A stretch of 11,466 bases of DNA, taken from positions 1 to 11,466 of the forward strand of contig WREN01000039.1 of the NCBI GenBank assembly GCA_009779295.1, given 5' to 3'. The notes under the pieces are model-generated. The model had not been told where the DNA came from. It did not search any database and was given only the letters and a program-made list of their open reading frames with translations. Within the stretch, counting starts at the first letter, position 1. Every line of letters begins with the position of its first letter. Source of the DNA: Oscillospiraceae bacterium. Its GTDB lineage: Bacteria; Bacillota; Clostridia; Oscillospirales; CAG-272. Made by a program: the position numbers and the translations under genes. Below are positions 7,456 to 11,466 of the stretch, in pieces.

Positions 7456-8235
7456 TTACAATTTCACCCGCGTAACTTTCACAACGCGCCCCGAATCCGC
7501 GTCAAGGACGAACAGCGCGCAGTCACATTCGATGTCGTTCTGCGCGATTTCGAACTTCGTCGGCAGTTTATACCTGAGCCTTTCGATGATGCACTCCGTT
7601 TTGATTCCCAACGCGGAATTTATCGGACCCGCCATTCCTACGTCTGTTATATACCCCGTGCCGTTCGGCAGAATCTGTTCGTCGGCGGTCGCGACGTGCG
7701 TGTGCGTGCCGAACACTACGTTGATCCGCCCGTCGAAATAATACGCCAGCGCAATCTTCTCCGACGTAGCCTCCGCATGAACGTCCAGCACGGCGTAATC
7801 GTAGTTACCGGATTCCCTTTTGAGAATCTCTTCCACAGTGTTGAACGGGCAGTCGAGCGGCTCGGTAAAAATGATGCCCATCACGTTCATCACAAGAAAT
7901 ATCTTCCCGTCGGCGAGATATTTTATATAACCGTTCCCCGGACAGCCCGCCGGATAATTCGCCGGACGCAGGATTTCCGGTTTCTCATCGAGCGTTATAT
8001 ATATGGATTTTTTCTGCCAGATATGGTTGCCGCTGGTAATAACGTCAACTCCGCTGTCCAGAATTGCCTGCGCGGCTTCGGGATCGAGCCCGTTACCGGT
8101 GCAAGCGTTCTCGGCGTTCGCGACCACGAGCGCGATATTGTTTTCGCTGCGGTATTTCCACAGCTTCTGCTTAATATGATCGACGGCGGCAGGACCGACG
8201 ATGTCGCCGATGGCGAGGATTTGTATGGTTGGCAT
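7456..8235 (-). CDS. ymdB: YmdB-type metallophosphoesterase (TIGR00282 family)
   Basis: This 259-aa protein has the ligands of the YmdB family: Asp11 in IGDIVG, Glu42 in ANAENACTGNG, Asn70 and His71 in TSGNHIWQK, His153 in LDVHAEATSEK, and His178 and His180 in VFGTHTHVATADE. In Bacillus the homologue hydrolyses 2',3'-cyclic nucleotides and interacts with RNase Y, affecting biofilm and late adaptive gene expression. The gene follows rny on the same strand, as in Bacillus, which fits a shared role in RNA turnover. It begins with ATG preceded by a full AGGAGGT SD (8242-8248, 6-nt spacing). Length is normal for the family. The SD lies directly against a long palindromic element that fills much of the gap to rny. 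Confidence 0.95.
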   Translation of the reverse strand: MPTIQILAIGDIVGPAAVDHIKQKLWKYRSENNIALVVANAENACTGNGLDPEAAQAILDSGVDVITSGNHIWQKKSIYITLDEKPEILRPANYPAGCPGNGYIKYLADGKIFLVMNVMGIIFTEPLDCPFNTVEEILKRESGNYDYAVLDVHAEATSEKIALAYYFDGRINVVFGTHTHVATADEQILPNGTGYITDVGMAGPINSALGIKTECIIERLRYKLPTKFEIAQNDIECDCALFVLDADSGRVVKVTRVKL

Positions 8236-8248
8236 ATGGGTACCTCCT

Positions 8249-8369
8249 GAATCCCCCCATCGCCTGCGGGCGATAGCCCCCCTTTAACAAGGGAGGGCAG
8301 GAAGGAACGTTTTATCTTTCCCTCCCTTGCTAAAGGGGGGATGTCAACCGCAGTTGACAGGGGGGATTC
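8249..8369. repeat. 121-bp compound palindromic element (MITE-like)
   Basis: The outer arms GAATCCCCCC (8249-8258) and GGGGGGATTC (8360-8369) pair perfectly. The inner arms 8277-8297 and 8320-8340 pair over 21 bp with one mismatch. Between outer and inner arms each side carries its own small hairpin: 8259-8274 (6-bp stem, loop TGCG) and 8342-8359 (7-bp stem, loop CGCA). The centre (about 8309) falls in AACGTT. The whole folds as a cross. There is no ORF inside and no clear target-site duplication. Such C/G-run palindromes recur in many Bacillota genomes; whether this one does cannot be seen from a single copy. Confidence 0.8.
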
Positions 8370-8387
8370 TTACTATAGATTTCAACT

Positions 8388-8415
8388 AAAACAACCCGAA
8401 AAAATATCGGGTTGT
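8388..8415 (-). terminator. Terminator-like hairpin between rny and ymdB
   Basis: A perfect 9-bp stem, ACAACCCGA (8391-8399) with TCGGGTTGT (8407-8415), encloses a 7-nt AT-only loop. On the minus strand it ends in four T residues (8391-8388, the first paired), a short tract; on the plus strand it is followed by GATTTTTC. It lies about 93 nt past the rny stop and is the only candidate rny terminator. It also lies downstream of a promoter-like sequence, so it could instead act as a leader hairpin or attenuator for ymdB. Confidence 0.6.
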
Positions 8416-8432
8416 GATTTTTCATAACAAAT

Positions 8433-8461
8433 TTTATATATTTAAAGACGGTGAGCGTCAA
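8433..8461 (-). promoter_or_regulatory. Promoter-like sequence upstream of ymdB
   Basis: On the minus strand TTGACG (8456-8461, 5 of 6) and TATAAA (8433-8438, 5 of 6) are 17 nt apart. The predicted start near 8426 would give ymdB a leader of about 190 nt containing the terminator-like hairpin and the palindromic element. A short GACG/CGTC inverted repeat (8447-8459) overlaps the -35. The stretch is AT-rich, so a chance match is possible. Confidence 0.5.
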
Positions 8462-8507
8462 TACATTTCTTATTAGCTCTATATCTATATAAAATAAAAA
8501 ATTATTA

Positions 8508-10055
8508 CTATTTAGCGTAATCGACAGCGCGGCTTTCCCTGATGACATTGATTTTAATCTGTCCGGGATATTCAAGTTCACTCTCGATCTTTTTAACGAT
8601 TTCCCTCGCCACGATAACCATCTGGTCGTCGTTGACTTCCTCCGGCTTAACCATAATTCTGATTTCACGGCCGGCCTGTATCGCGTATGATTTCTCAACT
8701 CCGGCGAAACTGTTTGTGATTTCCTCGAGTTTTTCGAGCCGTTTGATATAATTTTCAAGATCCTCGCGCCTTGCGCCGGGTCTTGCCGCCGATATCGCGT
8801 CAGCGGATTGTACAAGCATTGCTAAAACTGTTTTAGGTTCCACATCATTGTGGTGCGCTTCGATAGCATGGATAATATCTTTATTCTCTTTGTATTTTTT
8901 GACGACCTCAACGCCGAGCTGTACGTGCGACCCTTCAACTTCCTGAGTCATCGCTTTGCCTACGTCGTGCAGGATTCCCGCGCGCTTCGCCAATGTGCTG
9001 TCTACGCCGAGTTCGTCAGCCATAATTCCCGCGAGATACGCTACCTCAATTGAATGCATAAGTACGTTTTGCCCGTAACTGGTCCGGAATTTGAGCCGCC
9101 CCAGCAATTTAACCAGTTCGTTGTTGATCCCGTGAAGTCCCGTTTCGAATATCGCCCGTTCTCCTGCCTGCTTGATAACGGCCTCCACTTCTTTTTTGGA
9201 TTTGTCAACCATCTCTTCGATGCGTCCCGGATGTATCCGCCCGTCAACGATCAGCTTCTCCAACGTCAATCTCGCTACTTCTCTGCGTATAGGGTCAAGG
9301 CTGGATATCGTTATGGTCTCCGGAGTATCGTCGATAATCAAATCAACGCCCGTCCGCGCTTCGATATTCCGTATGTTGCGACCTTCACGGCCGATAATCC
9401 TCCCCTTCATATCGTCGTTCGGCAGCGTAACCACCGATACCGTCGATTCCGACGCTAAATCCGCCGCGCACCGCTGTATAGCGAGTGAGATGATTTCTCT
9501 TGCGCGGATGTCCGCGTCTTCCTTTAACTGCGACTCAATTTCTATGATTTTGATCGCCGCCTCGTGTTTGACGTCGTCCTCTATCCGCTGAACGAGTTCA
9601 GCTTTCGCTTCGTTGATTGTGTAGCCTGAAATTTCCTCAAGTTTTGCGACAAACTGCAACTTTATCTTTTCGATTTCTTCCTGTGTTTCTGTTGTTTCCT
9701 TGATTTTTTTGTTAAGCGTTTCATCTTTTTTCTCAAGAGCTTCCGTTTTACGGTCGAGATTTTCTTCTTTGGTGACTAAACGTTTTTCCTGATTCTTAAC
9801 TTCGTTCCGCCGTTCTTTGATTTCGCGTTCCGCTTCGTTTTTTGCCTTTAACGCTTCTTCTTTTGCTTCGATCAATGCTTCTTTTTTCTTGGTTTCCGCA
9901 AGTCGTATTCCTTCATCTATAATTTTTTTAGCTTCCGTTTCCGCCGAACCGATTTCCGCTTCACCGATTTTTTTACGGTACATAATACCGAAAAAGAATC
10001 CGACCGGCAAACAAACGATAACCGAAATAATTATTCCCAATATTACTTCAAACAA
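8508..10055 (-). CDS. rny: Ribonuclease Y
   Basis: RNase Y is a membrane-bound endoribonuclease that starts mRNA decay in many Bacillota. The 515-aa protein has the complete family layout: an N-terminal membrane helix (about 2-25), a long charged coiled coil (about 30-180), a KH RNA-binding domain with IIGREGRNIR at 220-229, and an HD domain with His334 in HSIEVAYLAG, the catalytic His363-Asp364 pair in ILHDVGKA and EAHHNDVEP further on. The C-terminus INVIRESRAVDYAK is typical. The start is TTG (10053-10055): no ATG or GTG is available in frame near the AAGGAGGTG SD, and the membrane helix begins right after it. It is transcribed from its own consensus promoter. Confidence 0.97.
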   Translation of the reverse strand: MFEVILGIIISVIVCLPVGFFFGIMYRKKIGEAEIGSAETEAKKIIDEGIRLAETKKKEALIEAKEEALKAKNEAEREIKERRNEVKNQEKRLVTKEENLDRKTEALEKKDETLNKKIKETTETQEEIEKIKLQFVAKLEEISGYTINEAKAELVQRIEDDVKHEAAIKIIEIESQLKEDADIRAREIISLAIQRCAADLASESTVSVVTLPNDDMKGRIIGREGRNIRNIEARTGVDLIIDDTPETITISSLDPIRREVARLTLEKLIVDGRIHPGRIEEMVDKSKKEVEAVIKQAGERAIFETGLHGINNELVKLLGRLKFRTSYGQNVLMHSIEVAYLAGIMADELGVDSTLAKRAGILHDVGKAMTQEVEGSHVQLGVEVVKKYKENKDIIHAIEAHHNDVEPKTVLAMLVQSADAISAARPGARREDLENYIKRLEKLEEITNSFAGVEKSYAIQAGREIRIMVKPEEVNDDQMVIVAREIVKKIESELEYPGQIKINVIRESRAVDYAK

Positions 10056-10094
10056 TACAACAACACCTCCTTATGTAAAAAATATATTTTAAAC

Positions 10095-10115
10095 GTTATG
10101 TAGATATAACATAAC
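10095..10115. promoter_or_regulatory. 7-7-7 inverted repeat at the predicted rny transcript start
   Basis: GTTATGT (10095-10101) and ACATAAC (10109-10115) are perfect inverted repeats separated by 7 nt. The predicted transcription start lies at about 10115, so the repeat would be the first 21 nt of the rny mRNA. It could be a 5'-end hairpin affecting mRNA stability or a DNA operator for a dimeric repressor; the sequence alone does not decide. Confidence 0.5.
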
Positions 10116-10121
10116 ATTTAT

Positions 10122-10150
10122 ATTATAATCAAAAAACCGTTGTATGTCAA
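10122..10150 (-). promoter_or_regulatory. Consensus sigma-A promoter for rny
   Basis: On the minus strand a perfect TTGACA (10145-10150) and a perfect TATAAT (10122-10127) are separated by 17 nt, the ideal spacing. The predicted start near 10115 gives a leader of about 60 nt with the AAGGAGGTG SD at its end. The -35 begins 17 nt after the thiI stop, and there is no obvious terminator between them. Confidence 0.85.
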
Positions 10151-10167
10151 GTAAAAATTTTGCCGTA

Positions 10168-11331
10168 TTAAAATTTTCGTAGTTCTTTCGTAAATAATCC
10201 GTCAAAAGATTCGTTTTCAAGCGTTTCGATATCGATTAACTTCTCCTGTTCGAGAACTTTTTCGAGTTCCGGGCGCGTTTTAGGATGCCGCGGAGTGAAC
10301 ACCGTACAACAGTCCTCATACGGCAGGATGGACGTCTCGTAAGTGCCGATATTCCTTGCCAGATGGACGATTTCGTCTTTGTCCATACCGATACACGGTC
10401 GGAAAACGGGAATCGAAACGACCGCGTCCGTCACCTCGATGGCGTTCATTGTCTGGCTGGCGACCTGCCCGATACTTTCTCCGGTTATGAGCGCGTTGCA
10501 TTCGTAGAGTTGCGCCGTTCTCTGCGCCAATCTCATCATAAAACGTCTTAAAAGCAATGTGAAATATTCTTCATCACAAAATTTCCGAAGTTCTTCCTGT
10601 ATTTTTGTTACCGAAAGCACATGGACTTTCACTTTCCCGCAGTAAACGGCAAGCAATCCGGCGAGTTCCATAACTTTTTCTCGGGCGCGTTCGCTCGTGT
10701 ACGGGAAGCTCTCGAAGTGCAGCGCCTCGATCACAACGCCCCGCCGCGCCATCATATACGCGGCTACGGGGCTGTCAATGCCGCCCGATAACAACACCAA
10801 TCCTTTGCCGTTGGAGGCGTAAGGCATACCGCCTGCCGCTTTGACCTGCCCTGCGTGTATATACGCCGCCTGCTCGCGGATTTCCGCGCGCACAGTCACG
10901 TCGGCGTTATCGAGATTCACTTTCAACTGCGGCATTACGCCAAGCACCGCACCGCCTATCTCCGCGGCTATCTGCGGAGAGGTCAGCGGAAATTTTTTAT
11001 CACTGCGTTTCGCTTCGGCTCTGAATGTTTTAATTCCATCAAGAAACTGCGGCAGATATTCCGCCGCCGTTCGCTTGATTACGTCGATGTCCTTCTCAAC
11101 GACTGCCGCTCGGCTCAATGTCGCCAAACCAAACACCGTTTTCAATTCTTCAAACGCCTCATCTATCTTTTCACCTTCGATGTAAATGGTACACTGTGAG
11201 TTTTTTATAGTAAATTTTCCAATATTTGAGAGTCGCGAACGAATATCCTTCAATAATAAATTCTCAAACCAACCGCGGTTCAGGCCTTTCAACGCCATTT
11301 CGCCGTATTTACACAATATAATCTCTTTCAT
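10168..11331 (-). CDS. thiI: tRNA 4-thiouridine synthase ThiI
   Basis: ThiI adenylates U8 of tRNA and transfers sulfur to make 4-thiouridine; in some bacteria it also feeds sulfur into thiamin thiazole synthesis. The 387-aa protein shows an N-terminal ferredoxin-like plus THUMP region (to about 165), the PP-loop ATPase motif LSGGIDSP at 181-188, HFESFPYTS at 205-213, TGESIGQVASQT at 283-294, and the C-terminal EDCCTVFTPRHPKT with Cys341/Cys342, the likely site of the catalytic cysteine. It lacks the C-terminal rhodanese domain of the E. coli enzyme, as is usual in Bacillota, where a dedicated cysteine desulfurase supplies sulfur; no desulfurase gene is visible here. Its ATG overlaps the proA stop (ATGA, 4 nt) and the SD is weak, suggesting translational coupling. 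Confidence 0.96.
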   Translation of the reverse strand: MKEIILCKYGEMALKGLNRGWFENLLLKDIRSRLSNIGKFTIKNSQCTIYIEGEKIDEAFEELKTVFGLATLSRAAVVEKDIDVIKRTAAEYLPQFLDGIKTFRAEAKRSDKKFPLTSPQIAAEIGGAVLGVMPQLKVNLDNADVTVRAEIREQAAYIHAGQVKAAGGMPYASNGKGLVLLSGGIDSPVAAYMMARRGVVIEALHFESFPYTSERAREKVMELAGLLAVYCGKVKVHVLSVTKIQEELRKFCDEEYFTLLLRRFMMRLAQRTAQLYECNALITGESIGQVASQTMNAIEVTDAVVSIPVFRPCIGMDKDEIVHLARNIGTYETSILPYEDCCTVFTPRHPKTRPELEKVLEQEKLIDIETLENESFDGLFTKELRKF

Positions 11332-11466
11332 CGTACTTGCCCGTCACCGTCGATTAAATATTTGATAGTCGTCAATTCACGTAAGCCCATCGGACCGCGA
11401 ACGTGAAGTTTCTGCGTCGATATTCCTATCTCAGCGCCCAACCCGAACTCGCCGCCGTCGGTGAAT
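11328..11466 (-). CDS. proA: Gamma-glutamyl phosphate reductase ProA, C-terminal end only
   Basis: The frame open from the right edge encodes the last 45 residues and ends in TGA at 11328-11330. The translation carries FTDGGEFGLGAEIGIST, QKLHVRGPMGL and, at the end, IKYLIDGDGQVR, which is the characteristic C-terminus of ProA. ProA reduces gamma-glutamyl phosphate to glutamate semialdehyde with NADPH in proline synthesis. The 5' part and its promoter are outside the window. It overlaps thiI by 4 nt, so the two are probably co-transcribed. Confidence 0.93.
   Translation of the reverse strand, partial: FTDGGEFGLGAEIGISTQKLHVRGPMGLRELTTIKYLIDGDGQVR

Noticed and set aside
7456..7470. Possible terminator after ymdB
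   Set aside because: The gap 7392-7455 shows no GC stem followed by a T tract; read-through into the next promoter region cannot be excluded.
8342..8359. TTGACA on both strands inside the palindrome
   Set aside because: It arises from the self-complementary side stem (TGTCAAC/GTTGACA); no -10 match lies at the right spacing on the minus strand, and on the plus strand no gene follows.
8330..8815. 161-aa minus-strand ORF covering the rny end and the gap
   Set aside because: It runs in another frame through the well-supported rny 3' end, through a terminator-like hairpin and into the palindrome; its translation has no recognisable domain.
10128..10167. Possible thiI terminator in the AAAATTTT-type repeats
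   Set aside because: Only short AT palindromes are present, without a GC-rich stem, so I do not call a terminator.

Overview
The window is a stretch of bacterial chromosome from what looks like a Bacillota (Firmicutes), most likely an uncultured Clostridia-type lineage. Three things point there: an RNase Y gene followed by a YmdB-type phosphodiesterase gene, a rhodanese-less ThiI and a WalJ-type hydrolase, and sigma-A-like promoters with strong Shine-Dalgarno (SD) sites. Every gene I can support reads on the minus strand, so transcription runs from high to low coordinates. Plus-strand ORFs are shadows. I see no tRNA, rRNA, CRISPR array, phage gene or transposase.

In transcription order: the last 45 codons of proA (proline synthesis) overlap thiI (tRNA 4-thiouridine) by 4 nt. 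Next comes rny (RNase Y), with its own consensus promoter just after the thiI stop. The 272-nt gap after rny holds a promoter-like sequence, a terminator-like hairpin and a 121-bp compound palindrome that ends flush against the SD of ymdB. After ymdB, a promoter with an extended -10 starts a tightly packed set of seven genes: a divergent signal peptidase II-like gene, a galactokinase-family gene, a small three-helix membrane protein, a WalJ-type MBL hydrolase, a membrane-anchored WG-repeat protein, a 12-cysteine DUF3795 protein, and mnmG (tRNA wobble uridine). A further promoter overlapping the mnmG 3' end drives a lipoprotein gene that runs off the left edge.

Functionally this is mostly housekeeping (two tRNA-modification enzymes, RNA decay, proline, sugar phosphorylation) with three or four envelope-associated proteins of unknown role. 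I found no clearly new multi-gene system. The points most worth a second look are the signal peptidase II-like protein, which keeps the catalytic aspartates but has lost several signature residues; the rny-ymdB intergenic architecture; and the inverted repeat at the predicted 5' end of the rny transcript. Two genes, rny and the WalJ-type gene, appear to start at TTG.
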